Of a DNA stretch of 15,763 nt, positions 1-6,611 are shown in pieces. Positions within the stretch are counted from its first letter, which is position 1. Each line of letters opens with the position of its first letter. The stretch covers positions 1-15,763 of the forward strand of contig UQXA01000042.1 in NCBI GenBank assembly GCA_900544865.1, in the 5' to 3' direction. Source of the stretch: an uncultured Collinsella sp. (GTDB lineage Bacteria > Actinomycetota > Coriobacteriia > Coriobacteriales > Coriobacteriaceae). A program made the translations under genes and the position numbers. The notes under the pieces are model-generated. The model saw only the letters and a list, made by a program, of their open reading frames with translations. It searched no databases and was not told the origin of the DNA.

Positions 1-50
1 TACGAGATGCTCAGGAGTCTCGTGGGCTCGGAGATGTGTATAAGAGACAG
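1..50 (+). other. Illumina Nextera i7 adapter left on contig end (artefact)
   Basis: Bases 1-8 (TACGAGAT) match the end of the P7 primer. Bases 9-16 (GCTCAGGA) occupy the i7 index slot and are the reverse complement of TCCTGAGC, which I recognise as a standard Nextera index (N704). Bases 17-50 are the Nextera read-2 transposase adapter, ending in the 19-bp Tn5 mosaic end AGATGTGTATAAGAGACAG at 32-50. This is untrimmed library adapter and not bacterial DNA. The genome sequence therefore starts at about base 51, and anything upstream of the mraZ promoter is missing from this contig. Confidence 0.97.
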
Positions 51-53
51 GGG

Positions 54-79
54 GTGGGGAAAGGTGTTGAAAAATGGGG
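54..79 (+). promoter_or_regulatory. MraZ-type operator: three TGGGN-like boxes at 10-bp spacing
   Basis: TGGGG (55-59), TGTTG (65-69) and TGGGG (75-79) follow each other with exactly 5-nt spacers, aaagg and aaaaa. This is the layout known for the Escherichia coli MraZ operator, where TGGGN direct repeats are separated by 5 nt. The middle box is degenerate. The boxes overlap the proposed -35 element and reach into the spacer, so bound MraZ would be expected to block initiation. A further box one turn upstream would fall at 45-49, which is adapter sequence, so the operator may be cut short by the contig end. Confidence 0.72.
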
Positions 80-95
80 CGGTTCCCCATATTAT
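67..95 (+). promoter_or_regulatory. Sigma70-type promoter of the mraZ operon
   Basis: A -35 element TTGAAA (67-72) and a -10 element TATTAT (90-95) are separated by 17 bp, the ideal spacing for a housekeeping sigma factor. Transcription would start near 101-103, giving a leader of about 60 nt before mraZ. The -35 element is inside the MraZ box array, which supports autoregulation. This is the best promoter match I found in the window. Confidence 0.7.
74..90. promoter_or_regulatory. Inverted repeat ATGGGG-CGGTT-CCCCAT in the promoter spacer
   Basis: This is a perfect 6-bp inverted repeat with a 5-base centre, lying between the -35 and -10 elements and ending at the first base of the -10. Its left arm contains the third MraZ-type box and its right arm is that box in reverse. 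Because it lies upstream of the expected start point, it would act as DNA (an operator), not as an RNA hairpin. Its core GGGG-N-GGTT-CCCC recurs at 113-125. Confidence 0.5.
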
Positions 96-110
96 TAATG
101 ACGTCGACAG

Positions 111-127
111 GCGGGGTGGTTCCCCGC
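111..127 (+). promoter_or_regulatory. Second GGGG-TGGTT-CCCC dyad, in the mraZ leader
   Basis: GCGGGG (111-116), TGGTT (117-121) and CCCCGC (122-127) form a perfect 6-bp stem with a 5-base loop. It shares the core GGGG-N-GGTT-CCCC with the dyad at 76-88 at a 37-bp offset, differing only in N. It falls inside the expected transcript, so it could fold as RNA about 25 nt upstream of the mraZ ribosome binding site, or serve as a second protein-binding site. No regulator is recognisable from sequence alone. Confidence 0.45.
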
Positions 128-163
128 GTACGTGCCATCTGAGTAACCGAGGGGAGGGCGCAC

Positions 164-598
164 ATGGGAATGACTGGTGCATACGAGCGCAATCTCGATG
201 CAAAAGGTCGTCTGTCCCTGCCTGCACCCCTTCGCGAGGAGCTTGGAGAGCACGTTCGCGTGTTCAAAGCCCTGGATGTCGATGCTCTGTACGTGTTCTC
301 TGCCGAGGCCTTCGATAAGTGGGTCGAAGGACTCTTCGCGGGTCGTGAGGGCCACGAGGGTTTTAACCCGCGTGACATTAACGACCAGAAGCTCATGAGG
401 GCGATCAACAAGCGCACCACGTCGATGGACGTGGACAGCGCCGGTCGTATCGGTCTTTCCGAGTCTCTCCGCAAGCAGGCGAACCTCGACCGCGAGGTCA
501 CGGTTGTGGGCAACTACGACCACCTTGAGGTTTGGGATCGCGCCGCGGCCGATGAGGACGATGACGATGAGGCCCTGCTGGACCTCTTCTTCTCGTAA
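164..598 (+). CDS. mraZ: MraZ transcriptional regulator of the division/cell-wall operon
   Basis: MraZ is a SpoVT/AbrB-like DNA-binding protein that usually represses its own dcw promoter. The 144-residue length fits the family (about 143-152). The two diagnostic DxxGR repeats are present: LDAKGRLSLP (residues 11-20) and VDSAGRIGL (90-98), each starting one half of the ring-forming double fold. The C-terminus ends in an acidic run (DEDDDDE, about 130-136) that looks more acidic than usual. The start is supported by the purine-rich AGGGGAGG at 150-157, 6 nt before the ATG; another ATG lies two codons in. It is the first gene of the cluster and sits just behind the MraZ-type boxes at 54-79, its likely target. 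Confidence 0.95.
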   Translation: MGMTGAYERNLDAKGRLSLPAPLREELGEHVRVFKALDVDALYVFSAEAFDKWVEGLFAGREGHEGFNPRDINDQKLMRAINKRTTSMDVDSAGRIGLSESLRKQANLDREVTVVGNYDHLEVWDRAAADEDDDDEALLDLFFS

Positions 599-618
599 GG
601 GCAAGGCACGGGTAACGG

Positions 619-1584
619 ATGGAGCGTGGGATCTTGACACAAGAATATCGGCATGAACCTGTCATGCTCGGCGAAGTGCTTGAGTCGCTGCGGCTAAAGA
701 GCGGCTCCGTTGTCTGCGATTGCACCCTTGGCGGTGCCGGCCATTCGGTAAAGATGGCCGCGCAGGTGGGGGAGACGGGCCTTTTGCTCGGCGTCGATCA
801 GGACGACATGGCCCTCGAGGCCGCTGGCGCCCGTCTGGACCGCGAGGTTCCCGGCGTTCCGCACCAGCTGCTGAAGGGCAACTTCGGCGACTTGGACGAG
901 CTGCTTTGCTCGGCCGAGGTGCCCGGGGTCGATGGCTTCCTGTTCGATTTGGGCGTTTCGTCACCGCAACTCGATATCCCTGGCAGGGGCTTTTCGTATA
1001 ACGAGGACGCCCCATTGGACATGCGGATGGATCCGGGTAATAACACCTTAAACGCAGCTGAGGTCATCAACACCTATAACGAACACGACCTCGCCCGGAT
1101 TCTACGCGTCTACGGCGAAGAGAAGTTCGCCTCGCAGATCGCGCGCGAGATCGTGCGCCGCCGCGAGCAAGAACCGATCGAAACCACCGGCCAATTTGTC
1201 GAGATCATCAAGGCGGGTATCCCGGCTGCCGCTCGTCGGCATGGCGGACACCCGGCCAAGAAAAGTTTCCAGGCCATTCGCATCGAGGTCAATCACGAGC
1301 TCGATGTGCTCGAACGAGGGCTTGATGCCGCCACCAGGTGGCTCAACCCGGGCGGACGTATCTGCGTCATCTCGTATCACTCGCTCGAGGACCGTATCGT
1401 AAAGAACCACTTTAAGGAGATGAGCCAGGGGTGCACGTGTCCGCCGGAGATTCCGGTGTGCGTGTGCGGCAACGTGCCGATACTCAAGGTCATCACCCGC
1501 AAACCCCTGGTTGCCCAGCCTGATGAGGTTGAGCGCAACCCTCGGGCGAGATCAGCCAAAATCCGCGTGGCGCAGCGTCTGTAG
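619..1584 (+). CDS. rsmH: 16S rRNA (cytosine1402-N4)-methyltransferase RsmH (MraW)
   Basis: RsmH uses S-adenosylmethionine to methylate N4 of C1402 in the ribosomal P site. The 321-residue protein has the family's motifs in order: SAM-binding CTLGGAGHS (residues 35-43), GVDQDD (58-63), FDLGVSSPQLD (109-119), RGFSYNEDAPLDMRMD (123-138), HPAKKSFQAIRIEVN (211-225), ISYHSLEDRIVK (251-262) and a C-terminal RNPRARSAKIRV (307-318). A cysteine-rich stretch (CTCPPEIPVCVC, 272-283) precedes the end, as in many relatives. The start is uncertain. The ATG at 619 has only a weak upstream purine run. A TTG at 634 has GGAG 9 nt upstream (621-624) and would give MTQEYRHEPVM, closer to the short family N-terminus. 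It follows mraZ after 20 nt and is surely cotranscribed. Confidence 0.96.
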   Translation: MERGILTQEYRHEPVMLGEVLESLRLKSGSVVCDCTLGGAGHSVKMAAQVGETGLLLGVDQDDMALEAAGARLDREVPGVPHQLLKGNFGDLDELLCSAEVPGVDGFLFDLGVSSPQLDIPGRGFSYNEDAPLDMRMDPGNNTLNAAEVINTYNEHDLARILRVYGEEKFASQIAREIVRRREQEPIETTGQFVEIIKAGIPAAARRHGGHPAKKSFQAIRIEVNHELDVLERGLDAATRWLNPGGRICVISYHSLEDRIVKNHFKEMSQGCTCPPEIPVCVCGNVPILKVITRKPLVAQPDEVERNPRARSAKIRVAQRL

Positions 1585-1674
1585 GCGCGACCGCGCGATA
1601 TTGGACCTCCCGCTCGCACCATAAACGAAGCTTAAACACACTACCAACGTACTCGGGATGGGAGGCGGCATATC

Positions 1675-2145
1675 ATGGGCTACAACACTTCAAGCGCAGC
1701 ACTCGCCTATGATATGAACGCCATGCCCGCCTATCGTGAGACGCCGCAGGCCCCCGTTGCTCCCCGTGAGCAGCGCACGCCGCGCTTTGATGTCTACACG
1801 GGCGCGGGCCGTCAGGCAAACCAGGCGGTAAGCCCGGTTTTCATGAGCGTTCTTAAAACGTTTTGCATCATTGCGGCTATCTTCATGACGATCGGCGTCG
1901 CCCGCGTGGCGCTCGCCGGCGTTACGGCCCAGGTGCTCAACAGCAACGCCGAGCTTACCAACACGCTCGAAAAAGCGACCGATGAGAGCTCCGACCTGGA
2001 GGTCATGCATTCGGTCTATGGCGCCGACACGCGCATTCGCGACCTTGCGGGCGCTTATGGCATGGTGGAGCCCAGCGAGAGCGTTACACTTGACTTTTCG
2101 CAGGATGCAGCCGCGGGCGCCAACGCGACCGCGACCGCTCAGTAG
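1675..2145 (+). CDS. ftsL: FtsL-like cell division protein (small bitopic membrane protein)
   Basis: FtsL is a poorly conserved single-span protein that pairs with FtsB/DivIC through a coiled coil and activates FtsWI. This 156-residue product shows a cytoplasmic stretch of about 55 residues rich in Pro, Ala and Arg, one membrane segment (about 56-82), then a polar segment compatible with a short coiled coil (85-112). It ends with TRIRDLAGAYGMVEPSESV (119-137), resembling the FtsL signature in which an RI..LA...GM.....P motif follows the coil. GGGAGG at 1660-1665, 9 nt upstream, supports the ATG. Position between rsmH and ftsI is the classic ftsL site. The tail after residue 140 is Ala/Thr rich and probably unstructured. 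The call rests on topology, the C-terminal motif and context, not on strong sequence identity. Confidence 0.82.
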   Translation: MGYNTSSAALAYDMNAMPAYRETPQAPVAPREQRTPRFDVYTGAGRQANQAVSPVFMSVLKTFCIIAAIFMTIGVARVALAGVTAQVLNSNAELTNTLEKATDESSDLEVMHSVYGADTRIRDLAGAYGMVEPSESVTLDFSQDAAAGANATATAQ

Positions 2146-2162
2146 CAAGACGGTAGCTGAGT

Positions 2163-4028
2163 ATGACAAATGACTATCGCCGCGGTTCCGATGGGGGCCG
2201 CGGTTCTGGACGTCCCTCGTCGCGGGGACGTTCTGGTTATCAAGGAACGGGTCGGCAATCTTACAACGCCGGGCAGTCCCGTGGCAACGACCCGGCGTCG
2301 CGACTTCGCGGCTCGGGCGGCCCTCAAGTGCATAACACCAGGTCGCGCAAGAGTTCGTCGACCGAATGGCTCACAGGCGCGCCTCTGCCTCGCCGCAAAG
2401 CCGTCATGGGCTTCATCGGGCTTGGCTTGGGCTTGGGCGTCTTTCGCCTTGCCGACTATCAAATTGTCGAAGCCGATAAACTGCGCGAGCGTGCCGATGC
2501 GCGCCGCCTGCTTGCGCAGACCCTCTATGCCAAACGTGGCACCGTCTACGACCGCAATGGTAACGTGCTGGCGTCGTCGGTCGAATGTCGCAACATCGCC
2601 GTGAACCCGCAGCTTGTCGAGGATGTTGACAAGACGGTGTCGGCGCTGGTCAAGGCAACTGGAATCGATAAAAAGACCTGCCGCAAGCTCGTTGAGTCCG
2701 ATGGAACCTGGGTGTATATCAAGCGCCAGGTGGACGAAGACGATGTTGCGGCGCTGGAGAAGAAGAACCTGCCCGGCGTGCTTTTTGAGCAGGCCATGAA
2801 GCGCGTATATCCATACGGCAATCTGGCATCGCAGGTGCTGGGTGTAGTGAATGTAGACAACGACGGCTTGACGGGTCTCGAAAAGCAATACAACAAGCTT
2901 CTGACCGGCACGAACGGTTCTCTCGTACGCGAGCGCGCGAGGGACGGCAGCTATATCGCGGGCGGTGCCTATAAAAAGGTGGCTGCGGTCGACGGCGTTG
3001 ATATCGTGACGACGCTCGACGTCAATATCCAGCGTGCGGCCGAGGATGCCCTGGCAGAGGCAGTTGAGAAGACTAAGGCCAAGAACGGCTCGGCGCTGGT
3101 CACCGATCCTACGACAGGCGAGATTTTGGCAGCCTGCTCGTACCCGACCTACGACCAGACCGATCTGGAGAATGCCAAGACCGAGGATATGAATCTGCGC
3201 CTGGTCACCGACGCCTACGAGCCCGGCTCGGTCTTTAAGACGCTCGTGGCGGGCGCCGGCTTCGACTTGGGCGTCGTGCGATCGAGTACGTCGTTTGAGG
3301 TGCCGGCGAGCATCAAGGTGGGCGACGATACCGTCACCGATGCCGACAAGCGCGACTATGCCATGACCATGGATGTGCGCGAGATGATGCGCCGTTCGTC
3401 CAACGTGGGCTTTGTCCTAGTGGGGCGCAAGATCGGTGCCGACGACTTTGCCGCCTATGTGGACAAGTGGGGCATCGGTCACAGCTCGGGTGTCGATTTT
3501 CCGGGAGAGAGCCTGGGTATCGTCAAGGAGCGTGACCAGTATGACGGCGCCACGCTGGGCTCGATGAGCTTTGGACAGGCACTGTCCGTCTCGCCGATTG
3601 AGATCGCACGTGCCGTGGGCGGCATCGCCAACGGCGGCGTGATGATGACACCGCACTTCTATAAGTCCAGCAAAGGCGACGAGAAGGACTGGGGCGAAGG
3701 CGAGCGCGCGATTTCGGAGGACGCCGCATCCCAGGTGACATCGTGCATGCAGACGGTCGTGTCCGAGGGAACGGGCGTTGGCGGCGCGGTTGACGGCTAT
3801 GACGTGGCGGGTAAGACCGGTACGGCCGAACGTGCCGACGAGAACGGCGGCTACCTCAAGGAGAACTACATGTCGTCCTTTATGGGCTTTGCACCGGCAC
3901 AATCGCCCAAGGTGCTGTGCTATATCACGCTCGACGGAACGCCGAGCGGCTCAGATGCCGCTGCGGTGCCGTTCCAGTCCATTATGGCCAACGCGCTCGA
4001 CGTGCTGGGTATCCCGCACACGAAGTAG
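2163..4028 (+). CDS. ftsI: Septal class B penicillin-binding protein FtsI/PBP3 (peptidoglycan D,D-transpeptidase)
   Basis: This is the septal transpeptidase that crosslinks glycan strands made by FtsW. The 621-residue protein has a Gly/Arg/Ser-rich cytoplasmic tail (about 5-65), one membrane span (about 80-97), and the class B pedestal starting at KRGTVYDRNG (124-133). The transpeptidase domain carries all three catalytic motifs: SVFK with nucleophile Ser356 and Lys359, SSN at 412-414 and KTGT at 551-554. No PASTA repeats follow; the protein ends about 65 residues after KTGT. The ATG has only a weak ribosome binding site, and the first codons are packed with GC-rich inverted repeats (CCGCGG at 2180 and 2198; stem 2208-2233). 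It lies 17 nt after ftsL, consistent with one transcript. Confidence 0.96.
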   Translation: MTNDYRRGSDGGRGSGRPSSRGRSGYQGTGRQSYNAGQSRGNDPASRLRGSGGPQVHNTRSRKSSSTEWLTGAPLPRRKAVMGFIGLGLGLGVFRLADYQIVEADKLRERADARRLLAQTLYAKRGTVYDRNGNVLASSVECRNIAVNPQLVEDVDKTVSALVKATGIDKKTCRKLVESDGTWVYIKRQVDEDDVAALEKKNLPGVLFEQAMKRVYPYGNLASQVLGVVNVDNDGLTGLEKQYNKLLTGTNGSLVRERARDGSYIAGGAYKKVAAVDGVDIVTTLDVNIQRAAEDALAEAVEKTKAKNGSALVTDPTTGEILAACSYPTYDQTDLENAKTEDMNLRLVTDAYEPGSVFKTLVAGAGFDLGVVRSSTSFEVPASIKVGDDTVTDADKRDYAMTMDVREMMRRSSNVGFVLVGRKIGADDFAAYVDKWGIGHSSGVDFPGESLGIVKERDQYDGATLGSMSFGQALSVSPIEIARAVGGIANGGVMMTPHFYKSSKGDEKDWGEGERAISEDAASQVTSCMQTVVSEGTGVGGAVDGYDVAGKTGTAERADENGGYLKENYMSSFMGFAPAQSPKVLCYITLDGTPSGSDAAAVPFQSIMANALDVLGIPHTK

Positions 4029-4154
4029 GGGGTTACAATCTTTGGGGCGTGGTTTGTTGTCCCATATGAGGGTGTTCACATGCCCTGCACCACGCATGTG
4101 CGGCGCTGGGATACAATACGCCGATAGCATTATTAGGTTTACAGGGGAGCTGCA
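4029..4154 (+). promoter_or_regulatory. 126-bp ftsI-murF intergenic region, at most a weak promoter candidate
   Basis: No gene fits here. TACAAT occurs twice (4034-4039 and 4112-4117) and could serve as a -10 element, but neither has a convincing -35 at 16-18 bp. CACATG (4077-4082) and CATGTG (4095-4100) form a 6-bp inverted repeat with a 12-base centre. The region ends with a good ribosome binding site, GGGGAG at 4144-4149, for murF. In many bacteria murE occupies this place; I see no remnant of it. Confidence 0.3.
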
Positions 4155-5579
4155 ATGATAGAGATCGCCGTCAACAACCTCGCGGCCGCAACAGGGGCCC
4201 GAACCGTGACGGGAGAAGCCGATCGGGTATGCCGCGGGTGCGTTATCGACTCGCGCCAGGTCGAGGAAGGGACGATTTTCGTCGCCTTTCCCGGTGAAAA
4301 CGTCGACGGCAATGATTTTGCTTCCCGTGCCGTCCAGTCGGGTGCCGGCGCCGTCGTGATGACGCGTGAGCCCGAGGCCGAGCTGGTCTCGCTGGCGCAG
4401 GACAAGGGGTGCGCCATCCTGCTGACCGATGATCCCGAGGAGTTTCTGCTGCGTTTGGCGCACACGTATCGCCTGGAGCTTGGCTGCCTGGTCGTTGGCA
4501 TTACCGGTTCCATCGGCAAGACGACGACCAAGGACGTGCTCGCCGCCGTGCTCGCCAAGCGCTATCGTGTCTGGGCCACCAAGGGCAATTTCAATAACCT
4601 GATCGGCATGCCGCTCACGGTGCTTTCCGCTCCGGCCGATACCGAGGTCCTGGTGCTCGAGATGGGCATGAACCATTTCCACGAGATTGAGCGCCTGTCC
4701 CAGTCCGCCAATCCCAACCTTGCCATCGTGAGCAAGATTGGTACCTCTCACATCGGCATTTTGGGCAGCCGCGAGAACATCGCCCGCGCTAAGGCCGAGA
4801 TTGTCCAGGGTATGTGCGCCGCCGGCGACTTCTTGCCGCTGCTGGTTTTGGGCGGCGAGGACGACTTTACACCGTTCATTCGCGATACGTTCGCCCAGCC
4901 TGCTGGTATCGACGTGATGCTGGCCGGCGTCTCGGACGATGATGAGGTCCGCGCCCGCGACATTCGTGTTGATGACGAAGGCCGTCCGGTCTTTACGCTC
5001 GATTTTGGCCAGGGTGAGACGATCGATACCATGCTTGCCATCCCCGGCGTGCAGTCCGTCCCAAATGCCGTTAAGGCCGCCGCAGTTGCCTATCGCCTGG
5101 GCGTGACGCCCGAGCAGATCGATGCTGCCTTTAGGGGCCTCACGATCACCGGTCACCGCCAGGAGATCAAGCGCGCCAAGAGCGGCGCCCGCGTCATCGA
5201 CGATTCCTATAACGCCAGTGCCGAATCCATGGCAGCCGGTCTCGACCTGCTGTGTTCGCTTTCGTGCACGGGGTCTCGCATGGCGATCCTGGGCGAGATG
5301 GGCGAGATGGGCGATGAGGCTCCTCGCATGCATGAGCTCGTGGGCGCCTATGCCGCCGCCAAGAAGCTCGACATGCTGGCGTGCGTGGGTGGTGAGCTGG
5401 CCCAGCTTATGGCCGACGCCGCGCGCATGATGGGCATGGACGAGGACCGCATCCAGGTGTTCTCCGATTATCAGCAGGTGCTCGACCGCATGGGCGGCGC
5501 GCTTGAAAAACATGATGTTGTACTGGTCAAGGGTTCCCGCTTTGTTGAGCTCGACCGCTTTGTGGAAGGTGTGTGCTAG
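4155..5579 (+). CDS. murF: UDP-MurNAc-tripeptide--D-Ala-D-Ala ligase MurF
   Basis: MurF is the ATP-dependent cytoplasmic ligase adding D-Ala-D-Ala to the UDP-MurNAc-tripeptide, the last step of the soluble precursor pathway. The 474-residue length is normal. Visible motifs are the N-terminal substrate segment with CVIDSRQVEEGTIFVAF (29-45), the P-loop GITGSIGKTTTKD (115-127), NFNN (145-148), EMGMNHFHEIERLS (169-182), GTSHIGILGSRENIA (196-210), DDSYNASAESM (349-359) and, in the C-terminal domain, GEMGEMGD (380-387) and VLVKGSRFVELDRFV (456-470). The DSYNAS and SRENIA motifs fit MurF better than MurE, and the DNPR-type motif of MurE is absent. GGGGAG lies 5 nt before the ATG. mraY starts 3 nt after its stop. 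Confidence 0.96.
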   Translation: MIEIAVNNLAAATGARTVTGEADRVCRGCVIDSRQVEEGTIFVAFPGENVDGNDFASRAVQSGAGAVVMTREPEAELVSLAQDKGCAILLTDDPEEFLLRLAHTYRLELGCLVVGITGSIGKTTTKDVLAAVLAKRYRVWATKGNFNNLIGMPLTVLSAPADTEVLVLEMGMNHFHEIERLSQSANPNLAIVSKIGTSHIGILGSRENIARAKAEIVQGMCAAGDFLPLLVLGGEDDFTPFIRDTFAQPAGIDVMLAGVSDDDEVRARDIRVDDEGRPVFTLDFGQGETIDTMLAIPGVQSVPNAVKAAAVAYRLGVTPEQIDAAFRGLTITGHRQEIKRAKSGARVIDDSYNASAESMAAGLDLLCSLSCTGSRMAILGEMGEMGDEAPRMHELVGAYAAAKKLDMLACVGGELAQLMADAARMMGMDEDRIQVFSDYQQVLDRMGGALEKHDVVLVKGSRFVELDRFVEGVC

Positions 5580-5582
5580 CCC

Positions 5583-6602
5583 ATGTTCGGCAATCCCTCG
5601 TATCCAACGTATCAGGCTTTTTTGGGGCTTGCCATCGCCGCTGCCATTGCGCTGCTGCTCATGCCGTGGTGGATCAAGCTGCTGAAGGTCGAGGGTATCG
5701 GCCAGCAGGTTCGTGCCGACGGCCCCAAGCGTCATTTGGTTAAGCAGGGAACGCCCACCATGGGTGGTGTTGTCATCCTCGTCGCGATCTCGCTGACCTG
5801 CCTGCTGATGGGCAAGCTCACCACCGAGCTCGTGCTCGTGCTGCTCGCCACGCTGGCGACCGGCGTGCTGGGCCTGATCGACGACCTGACCTCCGTTACG
5901 CATGGGCGCTCGCTCGGTCTGACGCCTCATGCCAAGATGATCGGCCTAACCATTATCTGTGTCACCTTTACGGTACTTGCCGTTAACTGGTGCGGCGTCG
6001 CCCCCGAGATTCGTTTTCCCGGCGGCCTGACGATTGACCTTGGCGTGCTTTCGACCACCATCTGCGGCCTTTCGTTCCCGTGGCTCTACATTGTCTTTTG
6101 CTGGCTGATGATCGCCGGTCTTTCTAATGCCGTGAACCTGACCGATGGCCTTGACGGTCTTGCTGGCGGCACCTCCATGATTGCCATGCTCGCCATGGCT
6201 GCCATGGCGTTTTTGCACGGAGACGTGAACCTGTCCATCTTCTGCACCGCATGTGCCGGTGCCTGCTTGGGCTTTCTGTGGTTCAACTGCTATCCGGCGA
6301 GCATCTTTATGGGCGATACCGGCTCGCTTGCCCTGGGCGCCGCGTTTGCCTGCACGTCCATCATGACCAACACCGAGGTCGTCTCCCTCATCATCGGTGG
6401 CCTGTTTATCGTTGAGACCCTGTCGGTCATGATTCAGGTTGTCTACTTCCACTTTACGCACAAGCGCGTCTTCCTTATGGCGCCCATCCATCATCATTTC
6501 GAAAAGAAGGGCTGGGCCGAGACCAAGGTCGTCATCCGTTTTTGGATTATCGCTGCGGCCTTTGGTGCCGTTGGCCTTGCTTTGTTCTTCCAGTTGGGAT
6601 AG
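5583..6602 (+). CDS. mraY: Phospho-MurNAc-pentapeptide transferase MraY (lipid I synthase)
   Basis: MraY is the polytopic membrane enzyme that transfers phospho-MurNAc-pentapeptide from UDP to undecaprenyl phosphate, forming lipid I. At 339 residues it is of usual size, with about ten hydrophobic spans. Family motifs are all present: RHLVKQGTPTMGG (50-62), the aspartate pair in GLIDDLTS (97-104), NAVNLTDGLDGLAGG (182-196) with its catalytic aspartates, NCYPASIFMGDTGSLALG (235-252), and the cytoplasmic histidine loop MAPIHHHFEKKGW (299-311). Only 3 nt separate it from murF, whose end supplies a ribosome binding site (GGAAGG, 5564-5569), so translational coupling is likely. Confidence 0.97.
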   Translation: MFGNPSYPTYQAFLGLAIAAAIALLLMPWWIKLLKVEGIGQQVRADGPKRHLVKQGTPTMGGVVILVAISLTCLLMGKLTTELVLVLLATLATGVLGLIDDLTSVTHGRSLGLTPHAKMIGLTIICVTFTVLAVNWCGVAPEIRFPGGLTIDLGVLSTTICGLSFPWLYIVFCWLMIAGLSNAVNLTDGLDGLAGGTSMIAMLAMAAMAFLHGDVNLSIFCTACAGACLGFLWFNCYPASIFMGDTGSLALGAAFACTSIMTNTEVVSLIIGGLFIVETLSVMIQVVYFHFTHKRVFLMAPIHHHFEKKGWAETKVVIRFWIIAAAFGAVGLALFFQLG

Positions 6603-6611
6603 TGGTCTTTC

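Noticed and set aside
32..50. Tn5 mosaic end as evidence of a real transposon
   Set aside because: It is embedded in the complete library adapter with an index; no transposase or second end is present.
7..318. Plus-strand open frame starting in the first bases
   Set aside because: Its N-terminus is translated from the Nextera adapter and the remainder overlaps mraZ in another frame.
1585..1674. Possible promoter between rsmH and ftsL (TTGGAC at 1601)
   Set aside because: No acceptable -10 at 16-18 bp; only a ribosome binding site for ftsL is convincing.
3951..5930. 659-codon minus-strand open frame opposite ftsI end, murF and mraY
   Set aside because: It lies antisense to well-identified genes, has low-complexity His/Gln/Leu/Gly-rich composition, and shows no family motif. 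Long antisense frames arise from GC-biased third codon positions.
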